Source: Microbacterium sp. BH-3-3-3 (GTDB lineage: Bacteria > Actinomycetota > Actinomycetes > Actinomycetales > Microbacteriaceae). Taken from it: a stretch of DNA of 64,000 nt. Position 1 is the stretch's first letter; the number at the start of each line of letters is the position of its first letter. Shown here piece after piece: positions 1-8,033 of the stretch. The stretch is from NCBI RefSeq assembly GCF_001792815.1, contig NZ_CP017674.1, positions 3,444,492 to 3,508,491 on the forward strand, given 5' to 3'. The notes beneath the pieces are model-generated. The model saw nothing but the letters and a program-made list of their open reading frames with translations, searched no databases and was not told the DNA's origin. The position numbers were made by a program, and so were the translations under genes.

Positions 1-945
1 CGCGGTGTTCACCACGCCGAGCACGAGACCTCCGACGACGATGCACGCCACCAGTGCCGTGGCCGACGACACCACGAAGGCGGCGACCAGCAGATCGACG
101 GCCAGGAGCGGCAGGGCGATCAGCAGCACGGTCGTCAAGCGCAGGTGCCGCAGCAGCAGCGGGGCGACCCACACGCTCGTGACGGCGAGCCCCAGGCCCC
201 AGCCGAAGAACGTCAGGCCGATCCCCATGGCCCCGAACCCCAGCGGGAACGGTGAGAAGGCGAGCAGGGTGAAGAAGCCGATGTTGTAGAACAGCGCGGT
301 CGCCGCGAGGATCGCCAGCGCGGGACGACCGAGAGCACGGAACGGCGCGCTGAACGCGATCGGCCGCCGCTCGGGCGTCGGTCCGCGCAGCAGCAGGGTG
401 ACCGCGACGAACGCGATCGCCATGAGCACGACCACACCGAAGAACGGTCCGCGCCAGCTCGCCTCGCCCAGGATGCCGCCGAGCAGCGGCCCGATGGCGA
501 TGCCGAGGCCGAGTGCCGCCTCGTACAGGATGATGGCCGCCGAGCTGCCGCCGGATGCGGCTCCGACGATGGTGGCCAACGCGGTCGAGATGAACAGGGC
601 ATTGCCGAGACCCCAGCCGGCGCGGAAGCCGATCACGGCATCCACGCTGCCGCTCAGAGCGCACAGCAGCGAGAAGACCACGATGAGTCCGAGGCCGACC
701 AGCAGGGTCGCCTTCGCGCCGATGCGGCTCGAGATCCAGCTGGTGACGAGCATCGCGAGTCCCGTGACCACGAGGTAGCTCGTGAAGAGCAGCTCGGTCT
801 CGACGGGGCTCGCCTGCAGGGCGTCGGCGATGGCCGGCAGGATCGGATCCACCAGACCGATACCCATGAAGGCGACGACGCAGGCGAACGCCACCGCCCA
901 CACCTGTGCGGGCTGCTTCCAGACGCTGGGAGTGGTGCCGCTCAT
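1..945 (-). CDS. MFS transporter, DHA1-like (C-terminus beyond window)
   Basis: The first 315 codons of a major facilitator superfamily carrier are visible; the rest lies left of base 1. The N-terminus runs straight into a helix (VWAVAFACVVAFMGIGLVDP) and about nine hydrophobic segments follow, with the MFS loop SSRIGAKATLLVG between helices 2 and 3. Its ATG overlaps the stop of the upstream MarR gene (ATGA), so the two are co-transcribed and translationally coupled. A MarR-controlled proton-driven exporter of small toxic molecules is the usual meaning of this pairing. The substrate cannot be told from the sequence. Confidence 0.85.
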   Translation of the reverse strand, partial: MSGTTPSVWKQPAQVWAVAFACVVAFMGIGLVDPILPAIADALQASPVETELLFTSYLVVTGLAMLVTSWISSRIGAKATLLVGLGLIVVFSLLCALSGSVDAVIGFRAGWGLGNALFISTALATIVGAASGGSSAAIILYEAALGLGIAIGPLLGGILGEASWRGPFFGVVVLMAIAFVAVTLLLRGPTPERRPIAFSAPFRALGRPALAILAATALFYNIGFFTLLAFSPFPLGFGAMGIGLTFFGWGLGLAVTSVWVAPLLLRHLRLTTVLLIALPLLAVDLLVAAFVVSSATALVACIVVGGLVLGVVNTA

Positions 946-1397
946 CGACCGGCTCCGATCGTCTCGGGCGCGGGGGTGGGCTGCAGGCCCACGCGGGCCG
1001 ACAGGGCGCCGGCGGCGACGCGCACGGCGTCCCATTCGGCATCCGTCAGATCCGCCACCTGCGGGGCCAGGGCTGTGCGCAGCGACTCGAACCAGCGGGT
1101 GAGCGCCTCGATCCCGGCGTCGGTCGCGGCGATCACGCTGACCCGCGAGTCGGCGGGGTCGGCCTGTCGGGCCACGAGCCCCGCGGCGTCCATCTGGTGG
1201 ACGAGGCGGGTCATGCCGGGCTGGGTCACCCGGCTGAGGGTGGCCAGGTCGCCGAGGCGCTGGGGGCCGTGGTCGCGCAGCAGCGTCAAGGTGCGCCACT
1301 GCGCGCCGGGGGCGTCGTTCTGGGTGTCGATGGCCGCGATGCGCGTGAGGGCGTGCACCGCGAGCAGGAGTTTCTGCAGGTCGTCGTCGCGGGTCAT
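942..1397 (-). CDS. MarR family transcriptional regulator
   Basis: A 151-residue winged-helix regulator of typical MarR length. The sequence shows the MarR core: QWRTLTLLRDHGPQRLGDLA, then a recognition helix (SRVTQPGMTRLVHQMDAAGL) and the wing with a DxR signature (ADPADSRVSVIAATDAG). The start chosen lies ten bases downstream of tandem palindromes; a longer reading frame upstream is an out-of-context extension. It precedes an MFS gene with a 4-base overlap, so it probably represses its own operon and is released by a ligand, often a phenolic compound or drug. The ligand is unknown. Confidence 0.88.
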   Translation of the reverse strand: MTRDDDLQKLLLAVHALTRIAAIDTQNDAPGAQWRTLTLLRDHGPQRLGDLATLSRVTQPGMTRLVHQMDAAGLVARQADPADSRVSVIAATDAGIEALTRWFESLRTALAPQVADLTDAEWDAVRVAAGALSARVGLQPTPAPETIGAGR

Positions 1398-1406
1398 ACC
1401 AAAAGC

Positions 1407-1432
1407 ATACCGCAGGTATATACCGGGGGTAT
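1407..1432 (-). promoter_or_regulatory. Tandem palindromic operator of the MarR/MFS operon
   Basis: Two 13-bp inverted repeats of the form ATACC-N3-GGTAT abut exactly (1407-1419 with spacer GCA, 1420-1432 with spacer GGG). Their junction makes a third, 10-bp palindrome, GGTATATACC (1415-1424). They lie just upstream of the marR start at 1397 and immediately beside the IclR stop codon. Position and symmetry fit an autoregulatory MarR site overlapping the promoter. Confidence 0.75.
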
Positions 1433-2278
1433 CTAACGCGAGCCGAGGCGCGTCGACAGCTGGTGCGCGTGCGAGAGCAGGATGCGCCCGAGCTCCGCCA
1501 GCCGTTCGCCGCCGAAGCGGAACTCCACGCCCGTGAGGCTCAGCGCCCACTGCGGGTCGCCGTCGCGGGTGAACACGGCCGCGCCGATGCCCCAGCTGCC
1601 CTCCACGATGAGCCCCGGGTTCACCGCATAGCCGCGCGCCTTCGTATCGCCGATCCGCGTGCGCAACCGCGCGGGCGAGTGCGAGGCGCCCCACTTCTCG
1701 ACGAGTTCCGGATGCCGCTCGAGATACGCGTCCACGTCCTGGGGCGGTAGGAACGCGAGGATCGCCAGGCCGGCCGACGCGACGCCCAGCGGGAACCGCA
1801 CGCCCTCCGAGAGCACGAACGAACGAATGGGGAAGCTGCCGTCCTCGCGGACGAGGCAGACGGTCTCGTCCCCGCGACGCACCGAGAGGAAGGCGCTCTC
1901 CTCGGTGCGGACGGCGAGCGAGCGCACGATGTCGCGCGCCGTCGCGGTGATGTCGAAGCGGGATGCCGCGACGCTCCCCATCAGGTACAGCTCCGGACCC
2001 GGAAGCCAGTGCCCGCTGTGCTCGTCACGGTCGACGAGGCCCTCGGCGCGAAGGGCCGTGAGCAGCCGGTGCGTGGTCGGGCGGGTGAGGTCGGCGTCGC
2101 GGGCGAGGTCGCCGACGGTCGCGCCGCGTGCGCCCGCCGCCGTCACGAGGCGCAGCAGGTGCGCGGCCCGGGCGATCGCCTGAGCGCCGGGCACCCCGCG
2201 CCCGCCCGCGGACGGGGTGGGCGATCCGCCGCGTCGACCCGCGCCGTCGTCGGGGTCGATTCCGGATGCCGTGTCCAT
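1433..2278 (-). CDS. IclR family transcriptional regulator
   Basis: A 281-residue regulator with an N-terminal helix-turn-helix (about residues 35-90: GATVGDLARDADLTRPTTHRLL) and a C-terminal IclR effector domain (FPLGVASAGLAILAFLP; GYAVNPGLIVEGSWGIGAAV). The ATG at 2278 is chosen because upstream residues in the same frame do not look like protein. It diverges from scoA-scoB-thiolase, and IclR proteins usually control a neighbouring catabolic operon, so it likely controls ketone-body use. About 30 residues of low-complexity Gly/Arg sequence precede the DNA-binding domain. Confidence 0.88.
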   Translation of the reverse strand: MDTASGIDPDDGAGRRGGSPTPSAGGRGVPGAQAIARAAHLLRLVTAAGARGATVGDLARDADLTRPTTHRLLTALRAEGLVDRDEHSGHWLPGPELYLMGSVAASRFDITATARDIVRSLAVRTEESAFLSVRRGDETVCLVREDGSFPIRSFVLSEGVRFPLGVASAGLAILAFLPPQDVDAYLERHPELVEKWGASHSPARLRTRIGDTKARGYAVNPGLIVEGSWGIGAAVFTRDGDPQWALSLTGVEFRFGGERLAELGRILLSHAHQLSTRLGSR

Positions 2279-2279
2279 G

Positions 2280-2310
2280 ATGTGGACGCTACGCCCCGAC
2301 TCATCCACAT
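2280..2310. promoter_or_regulatory. Inverted repeat between iclR and scoA
   Basis: ATGTGGA (2280-2286) and TCCACAT (2304-2310) form a 7-bp inverted repeat with a 17-base spacer, directly upstream of the iclR start and within the divergent promoter region. This is a plausible IclR-type operator. No experimental consensus is available from the window. Confidence 0.4.
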
Positions 2311-2381
2311 GGCAAGAACCCGCTGCCGGTCCCGGCGCTCGCCGGAGCAGCATTTGACGACGCAGACACGAAGGAGTTCGC

Positions 2382-3151
2382 GTGATCGACAAGACCTGGA
2401 GCTCGGCCGCCGAGGCCGTCGCCGACATCCCTGACGGGGCGTCCCTGGCCGTGGGCGGGTTCGGCCTGTCGGGCAACGCCATCGCCCTCATCGAAGCGGT
2501 GCTCGCCCAGGGCACCCGCGACCTCTCGGTCGTCTCGAACAACTGCGGCGTCGACGACTGGGGACTCGGCATCCTGTTGGGGGCCGGACGCATCCGCAAG
2601 ATGACCTCGTCGTACGTCGGCGAGAACAAGGAGTTCGAGCGGCAGTTCCTCTCGGGCGAACTCGAGCTGGAACTCACGCCCCAGGGAACGCTCGCCGAGA
2701 AGCTGCGTGCGGGGGGCGCCGGTATCGCCGCCTTCTTCACCCAGACCGGCGTGGGCACGCAGGTGGCCGAGGGGGGTCTGCCCCGCCGCTACGACGGATC
2801 CGGGGGCATCGCGGTGGCCTCGCCCCCAAGGACGTGCGCACGTTCGACGTGAACGGCCAGCCCCGGGAGTTCGTGCTCGAAGAGGCGATCACGACCGACT
2901 TCGCCCTCGTGCACGCCTGGAAGGGCGACCGCCACGGCAACCTGGTGTTCCGAAAGGCGGCGCGGAGCTTCAACCCCCTCGCGGCGATGGCCGGGCGCAC
3001 GTGCATCGTGCAGGTCGAGACCCTCGTCGAACCGGGCGAGATCGAGCCCGACGCCGTGCACCTGCCCGGGGTGTTCGTGCACCGCATCGTCGAGGTGGGC
3101 GAGGTCGAGAAGCGCATCGAGAAGCGCACGGTGAGCGGGAGCGCCCGATGA
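2382..3151 (+). pseudogene. scoA: 3-oxoacid CoA-transferase subunit A, frameshifted
   Basis: This is the alpha subunit of succinyl-CoA:3-ketoacid CoA-transferase, which activates acetoacetate. The first part has the family's glycine-rich start ([14 protein letters not shown]) and the SCOT-specific [20 protein letters not shown]; the second part carries VLEEAITTDFALVHAWKGDR and continues to KRIEKRTVSGSAR. The halves are in different frames and join at a run of five C (2823-2827). One more C would restore a normal protein of about 256 residues; as written, translation stops at 2852. The GTG start has an AAGGAG ribosome site at 2370. A sequencing error in the homopolymer is as likely as a true mutation, since scoB and the thiolase downstream are intact. 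Confidence 0.85.
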
Positions 3152-3235
3152 GGTGCCGCGCGTGCCGGCGTCCGTCGCCGCCCCGGCCGCCGATCGCCTC
3201 CGCCCCGTCCGCCCCGTCCGAGAAGAGGATCTGAC

Positions 3236-3889
3236 ATGCCCCTGACCCGCATCGAGATGGCCGCGCGTGCCGCCCTCGAACTCGCCGACGGCGCCTACGT
3301 CAACCTCGGCATCGGCCTGCCCACCCTCGTGCCCAACCACGTGCCCGACGGCGTGACCGTCGTGCTGCAGTCCGAGAACGGCATCCTGGGCGTCGGTCCC
3401 TATCCGACCGACGACGCCGTCGACGCCGACCTGATCAACGCCGGCAAAGAGACGGTGACCATCCTCCCGGGAGCCGCGTTCTTCGACTCCGCGCTGAGCT
3501 TCGGCATGATCCGCGGGGGGAAGATCGACGCCGCCATCCTCGGGGCGATGCAGGTGTCGGCATCCGGCGACCTCGCGAACTGGATGATCCCGGGCAAGAT
3601 GGTGAAGGGCCCCGGCGGCGCGATGGACCTCGTGCACGGAGCGGCCCGGGTGATCGTGCTCATGGAACACGTCGCCAAAGACGGAACGCCCAAGATCGTC
3701 GACACCTGCTCGCTGCCGCTGACCGGCCGGGGCGTCGTCGACCGCATCATCACCGACCTGGCCGTCATCGACGTGACCGACGAGGGGCTCGTGCTCACCG
3801 AGCTCGCCCCCGGTGTCACCATCGAAGAGGTGCAGGATGCCACCGAGCCCGCCCTGATCGTCGCCCCCGGCGTCTCCGCACGGCCCTGA
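3236..3889 (+). CDS. scoB: 3-oxoacid CoA-transferase subunit B
   Basis: The 217-residue beta subunit of succinyl-CoA:3-ketoacid CoA-transferase. The catalytic glutamate lies in [12 protein letters not shown] (near residue 48), and GQ-type CoA-binding and C-terminal strands are typical ([21 protein letters not shown]). It transfers CoA from succinyl-CoA to acetoacetate together with ScoA. The next gene, a thiolase, then splits acetoacetyl-CoA. An 84-base gap rich in Pro/Arg-like triplets separates it from scoA; AAGAGGA before the ATG is the ribosome site. The alternative PcaJ (3-oxoadipate) assignment is less likely because the paired A subunit carries SCOT-type motifs. Confidence 0.88.
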   Translation: MPLTRIEMAARAALELADGAYVNLGIGLPTLVPNHVPDGVTVVLQSENGILGVGPYPTDDAVDADLINAGKETVTILPGAAFFDSALSFGMIRGGKIDAAILGAMQVSASGDLANWMIPGKMVKGPGGAMDLVHGAARVIVLMEHVAKDGTPKIVDTCSLPLTGRGVVDRIITDLAVIDVTDEGLVLTELAPGVTIEEVQDATEPALIVAPGVSARP

Positions 3890-3928
3890 CGGCCCCGCTC
3901 CACCGTCTCCCGACCGGAAGGACACCCC

Positions 3929-5149
3929 ATGTCACTCGACACCGCCATGTCACACGACACCGACGTCGTCATCGTCGCCGCCGCCCGCACGCCCCAGGGA
4001 CGGCTGAAGGGGCAGCTCGCCCCGCTCACCGCCGTCGAGCTCGGGGCCGCGGCGATCCGCGGGGCGCTCGAACGCGGCGGGATCCCGGCCGCGTCGGTCG
4101 ACGCGGTGCTCGTGGGCCAGGTGCTGCAGGCCGGAGTCGGGCAGAACGCCGCGCGCCAGGCGGCCCTCGCCGCCGGCATCGGGTGGGACGTGCACGCCGC
4201 GACGGTCAACAAGGTGTGTCTGTCGGGCCTCACCGCGATCATCGACGCCGCGCGCATGCTGCGCCTCGGTGACGCCACGGTCGTCGTCGCCGCCGGTATG
4301 GAGTCCATGACCCGCGCGCCGCACCTGCTGATGAACTCGCGCGAGGGCTACGCCTACGGCTCGGTCGAGGTGCTCGACCACCTCGCCCACGACGGGCTGA
4401 CCGACGCGTACGACCACGAGAGCATGGGCGCGTCGACCGAGCGGGCGAACACGCGGTACGAGGTGTCGCGCCAGGATCAGGATGCCGTGGCCGCCCGCTC
4501 GCACCAGCGGGCCGCCGCCGCGCAGGCGGCCGGGGTCTTCGACGCCGAGATCGTGCCCGTGACCATCCCGCAGCGCAAGGGAGAGCCGCTCGTCGTGCGC
4601 GCCGACGAAGGGATCCGCGCCGACACCACGGTCGAGACCCTGGCGAAGCTGCGCCCCGCCTTCGCGGAGGGCGGGTCGATCACCGCCGGCAACGCCTCGC
4701 AGATCTCCGACGGCGCCTCGGCCGTGGTCGTCACCACCCGTCGCACCGCGGCCGACCACGGCTGGGACGTTCTCGCCGTGGTGGGCGCCGCCGGCCAGGT
4801 CGCCGGCCCCGACAACTCGCTGCACGCCCAGCCGGCACGCGCGATCGCCCTTGCCCTGGACGCGCAGGGGCTGAGCGCGGGCGACCTCGACCTCGTCGAG
4901 ATCAACGAGGCCTTCGGCGCGGTCGTCGCCCGCTCCCAGGCCGAGCTCGGCCTGTCCGACGACGTGGTCAACCCGCACGGCGGCGGCATCGCGATCGGTC
5001 ACCCCATCGGGGTCTCGGGCAACCGCCTCGTCGTGCACGCCGTGCACGAGCTGGTCAAGCGGGGCGGTGGCACGGCGGCGGTGGCGCTCTGCGGCGGCGG
5101 CGGCCAGGGAGACGCGCTGATCCTCACCCGCGAGAACGTCGCCGACTGA
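3929..5149 (+). CDS. Acetyl-CoA C-acetyltransferase (thiolase II)
   Basis: A 406-residue thiolase of normal length. The nucleophilic cysteine is Cys97 in NKVCLSG, the histidine lies in GGGIAIGHPIGVSG, and the C-terminal catalytic cysteine is in ALCGGGGQGDA. NEAFGAV is also present. It cleaves acetoacetyl-CoA to two acetyl-CoA, completing the scoAB pathway, and may also run in the condensing direction. A second in-frame ATG six codons in is an alternative start. A strong bidirectional terminator follows, ending the scoA-scoB-thiolase operon. Confidence 0.9.
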   Translation: MSLDTAMSHDTDVVIVAAARTPQGRLKGQLAPLTAVELGAAAIRGALERGGIPAASVDAVLVGQVLQAGVGQNAARQAALAAGIGWDVHAATVNKVCLSGLTAIIDAARMLRLGDATVVVAAGMESMTRAPHLLMNSREGYAYGSVEVLDHLAHDGLTDAYDHESMGASTERANTRYEVSRQDQDAVAARSHQRAAAAQAAGVFDAEIVPVTIPQRKGEPLVVRADEGIRADTTVETLAKLRPAFAEGGSITAGNASQISDGASAVVVTTRRTAADHGWDVLAVVGAAGQVAGPDNSLHAQPARAIALALDAQGLSAGDLDLVEINEAFGAVVARSQAELGLSDDVVNPHGGGIAIGHPIGVSGNRLVVHAVHELVKRGGGTAAVALCGGGGQGDALILTRENVAD

Positions 5150-5156
5150 AACACGG

Positions 5157-5192
5157 AACGGATGCCGCGACCTCGAGGCCGCGGCATCCGTT
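5157..5192. terminator. Bidirectional terminator after the thiolase gene
   Basis: A perfect 13-bp stem, AACGGATGCCGCG (5157-5169) with its complement at 5180-5192, encloses a 10-base loop. It sits between convergent genes. Both arms carry the GGATGCC/GGCATCC word that recurs through the window. Confidence 0.85.
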
Positions 5193-5200
5193 CGCCGTCA

Positions 5201-5210
5201 GGGGGGGGGG
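5201..5210. repeat. G10 homopolymer
   Basis: Ten consecutive G on the + strand abut the stop codon of the 84-residue membrane protein gene (stop at 5211-5213 on the minus strand), so the tract is in its 3' untranslated region. No coding effect is expected. Its length should be treated as uncertain. Confidence 0.7.
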
Positions 5211-5465
5211 TCAGCGCGCGAGGCGCTTCTTCAGGAGCTTCTGCTGCTTCTTCGACACGGGGGAGTCGCCCGCGATGACCTTGCCGCGGCGTGCGCGACG
5301 GGTGTCGACGACCGACCCGATGGCCAGGGCCAGGGTGATGCCCCAGCTGAGCCACGCGAGCGCGACGCGCCACGTGAACGGCTCGTCGTTGCGCAGGGCG
5401 CGCAAGAGCGTGACGCCGCCGGTGATGGCGCTGAGAAGACCGGTTCCGAAGATGTACTGGCGCAT
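5211..5465 (-). CDS. Small two-helix membrane protein, unknown function
   Basis: An 84-residue protein with two predicted membrane helices (about residues 3-22, IFGTGLLSAITGGVTLLRAL, and 32-52, WRVALAWLSWGITLALAIG) and a very basic C-terminal tail ending KKQQKLLKKRLAR. The family is not recognised. It is convergent with the thiolase gene and stands alone. Its base composition and codon use match the neighbours, which supports a real gene. Confidence 0.65.
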   Translation of the reverse strand: MRQYIFGTGLLSAITGGVTLLRALRNDEPFTWRVALAWLSWGITLALAIGSVVDTRRARRGKVIAGDSPVSKKQQKLLKKRLAR

Positions 5466-5665
5466 GCGCCCAACCTACCCAGGGTGGGGGAACGCACGAC
5501 GCGCCTTGACACGGTGACGCGCCGACGCGTCGATCGACCGAGCTCGGACGCCGCGTCGACCGCGGGCGCGCGCCACGGTCCGTCGACGCTCGTGTCGCAT
5601 CCCGTCCAGCCCCCTGCGCGTTTCCGCACCGCTGTTAGCCTGAGAGCAATCCCCGAGGAGGACCT

Positions 5666-7123
5666 GTGACCCAGGCCGAGTTCGTCGTCGTCGCCAATCG
5701 TCTGCCCGTCGATCGCACCCCCGACGGCGAGGGATGGCGGCGATCCCCGGGAGGGCTGGTCACCGCCCTCGAGCCCGTCATGCGCAGCGCCGAGGGCGCC
5801 TGGGTCGGCTGGGCGGGTCAAGCCGACGTCGAGGTCGAGCCCTTCGAGTTCGACGGCACGCTGCTGGTGCCGGTCACCCTGTCGGTCGCCGACGTGCAGC
5901 TGTACTACGAGGGCTTCTCCAACGACACGATCTGGCCGCTCTACCACGACGTGATCTCCCCGCCCACGTACAAGCGCGCCTGGTGGGAGGCCTACGTCCG
6001 CGTGAACCAGCGCTTCGCCCGGGCCGCTGCCGACGCCACCGCCGAGAACGGCACCGTGTGGGTGCAGGACTACCAGCTGCAGCTCGTACCCAAGATGGTG
6101 CGCGAGCTGCGCCCCGACGTCACGATCGGGTACTTCCACCACATCCCCTTCCCCGCGTACGGCCTGTACTCGCAGCTGCCGTGGCGCAAGCAGGTGCTCG
6201 AGGGGCTCCTCGGCGCCGACGTCATCGGCTTCCAGCGCGTGGCCGACGCCGGTAACTTCGCCCGTGCCGTGCGGCGTCAGCTGCGCTACGAGACCAAGGC
6301 CAGCGGCATCCTGGTGCCCGACGGCGAGGGCGGCACGCGCGTCGCGCTCGCGAAGGCGTTCCCCATCTCGATCGACGCCGAGTCGTATATCGAGCTCGCG
6401 CAGCGCCCCGACATCCAGCAGCGCGCCCGCGAGATCCGCGAGGGTCTCGGCAATCCGCGCAAGATCCTGCTCGGTGTCGACCGCCTCGACTACACCAAAG
6501 GCATCCGCCACCGCCTCAAGGCGTGGGGCGAAGTGCTCGAAGACGGACGCGCCACGGTCGAAGACGCCACCCTCGTGCAGGTCGCGAGTCCCAGCCGGGA
6601 GCGCGTCGACGCCTACATGCAGTTGCGCGACGAGATCGAGATGACCGTCGGGCGCATCAACGGCGACTACGACACGACCACGCACACCGCCATCCGCTAC
6701 CTGCACCAGTCCTACCCGCGCGAAGAGATGGTGGCGCTGTTCCTCGCCGCCGACGTCATGCTCGTCACGGCGCTGCGCGACGGGATGAACCTCGTGGCCA
6801 AGGAGTACGTCGCCAGCCGCATCGACAACCGCGGAGTCCTCGTGCTGAGCGAGTTCGCGGGTGCCGCCGACGAGATGGGCAGTGCGCTGAGGATCAACCC
6901 GCACGACATCGACGGGCTCAAGGATGCCGTGATCCGCGCGATCGACATGCCCGCGGCCGAGCAGGGACGACGCATGCGCACTCTGCGCAGGCGCGTGCGC
7001 GAGCACGACGTCGAGGCCTGGTCGCGCGGCTTCCTCGAAGCACTCTCGGCCTTCCACGACAAGACCAGCGCGACCGCCGCGGTCGAGGTCGAGGCGGGCA
7101 CCGAGGGCGAGGACGCCCGATGA
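5666..7123 (+). CDS. otsA: Trehalose-6-phosphate synthase
   Basis: A 485-residue GT20 glycosyltransferase that joins UDP-glucose (or another NDP-glucose) to glucose-6-phosphate. Family motifs are complete: VVANRLPV at the N-terminus, VQDYQLQLVPKMVREL, YFHHIPFPAYGLY, GVDRLDYTKGI and LRDGMNLVAKEYVA. The GTG start is preceded by GAGGAGGACC, a strong ribosome site, and a TAGCCT -10 hexamer lies at 5636. otsB follows with a 4-base overlap, so the two-step trehalose pathway is one operon, used in actinobacteria for osmotic and desiccation stress. Confidence 0.95.
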   Translation: MTQAEFVVVANRLPVDRTPDGEGWRRSPGGLVTALEPVMRSAEGAWVGWAGQADVEVEPFEFDGTLLVPVTLSVADVQLYYEGFSNDTIWPLYHDVISPPTYKRAWWEAYVRVNQRFARAAADATAENGTVWVQDYQLQLVPKMVRELRPDVTIGYFHHIPFPAYGLYSQLPWRKQVLEGLLGADVIGFQRVADAGNFARAVRRQLRYETKASGILVPDGEGGTRVALAKAFPISIDAESYIELAQRPDIQQRAREIREGLGNPRKILLGVDRLDYTKGIRHRLKAWGEVLEDGRATVEDATLVQVASPSRERVDAYMQLRDEIEMTVGRINGDYDTTTHTAIRYLHQSYPREEMVALFLAADVMLVTALRDGMNLVAKEYVASRIDNRGVLVLSEFAGAADEMGSALRINPHDIDGLKDAVIRAIDMPAAEQGRRMRTLRRRVREHDVEAWSRGFLEALSAFHDKTSATAAVEVEAGTEGEDAR

Positions 7124-7935
7124 CCGCGCCCGACGCGGCCATCGAGGCCGTCGCCACCACCGAGACCCTGCTCGTCGCCCTCGACTTCGACGGCACATTG
7201 TCGCCTCTCGTCGACGAACCACTCACGGCCCGCATGACCGCGGGTGCGCGCGCGGTGGTCGACGAGCTCGCCGCGCTTCCCCGCACGACCGTGGCCCTCG
7301 TCTCGGGCCGGACCCTCGCCGATCTGCGCGTCATCGCGGAGCACGGCGACGACTCGCCCATCTGGTTGGCGGGTTCGCACGGCGCAGAATTCCGGATGCC
7401 GGGGGAGCAGACGACGGTCTCGTCCGACGCTCCGGTCGGCACCGCCGACGGGACCCCGGCCGACGCCGCCGATGAGACCGCGCTGCGCGACCGCCTCACG
7501 GCCGAGATCTCGCGCGCCGTCGCCGAGATCCCGGGCGTGCGCATCGAACCGAAGCAGTACGGCCTCGGCGTGCACACCCGCACGGCGGACGCCGGGGGAG
7601 CCGAGGCCGCGCGCGCGACGGCCGATCGACTGGTGCAGGCGCAGGCGCCGACCTGGCGTCGGCGCACGGGCCACGACATCCTCGAGTACTCCTTCCGTCA
7701 CGAGGGCAAGGACTCCGCGGTGCGACACCTGCGCGAACGCCTCGGCGCCACCGGCGTGCTGTTCGCCGGAGACGACGTCACCGACGAAGACGCCCTCGCC
7801 TCGCTCGAGCCGGGCGACCTCGGGGTGCGCGTGGGCGGGGGAGAGACCGTCGCCGCCCTGACGGTCTCCGACATCGACGGGTTCGTCGAGGTGCTCGAGA
7901 CGGTGGCGCGGCTGCGCGCCGCGCACACCGGCTGA
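7120..7935 (+). CDS. otsB: Trehalose-6-phosphate phosphatase
   Basis: A 271-residue HAD-superfamily phosphatase that dephosphorylates trehalose-6-phosphate to trehalose. The nucleophile motif is DFDGTLSP near residue 22; ALVSGR is motif II and GDDVTDEDAL is the acidic motif IV. The ATG overlaps the otsA stop (ATGA), which fixes this start over a much longer open frame upstream that only shadows otsA. A run of Ala/Asp/Thr residues near residue 105 is an insertion not expected to be catalytic. Confidence 0.94.
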   Translation: MTAPDAAIEAVATTETLLVALDFDGTLSPLVDEPLTARMTAGARAVVDELAALPRTTVALVSGRTLADLRVIAEHGDDSPIWLAGSHGAEFRMPGEQTTVSSDAPVGTADGTPADAADETALRDRLTAEISRAVAEIPGVRIEPKQYGLGVHTRTADAGGAEAARATADRLVQAQAPTWRRRTGHDILEYSFRHEGKDSAVRHLRERLGATGVLFAGDDVTDEDALASLEPGDLGVRVGGGETVAALTVSDIDGFVEVLETVARLRAAHTG

Positions 7936-8021
7936 GAGCGCATCCCGTCAGCGCATATCCGACCGTGACCGGTAATCGAAGGATCGCGCGTCGACGGGCG
8001 TGGCAGGGTCGGCACGCGCAA

Positions 8022-8027
8022 TAGACT
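8022..8027 (+). promoter_or_regulatory. -10 hexamer, leaderless ilvD promoter
   Basis: TAGACT lies exactly six bases before the ilvD ATG, so transcription should start at or next to the start codon. No ribosome site is visible before the ATG. Confidence 0.55.
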
Positions 8028-8033
8028 TCAGCA

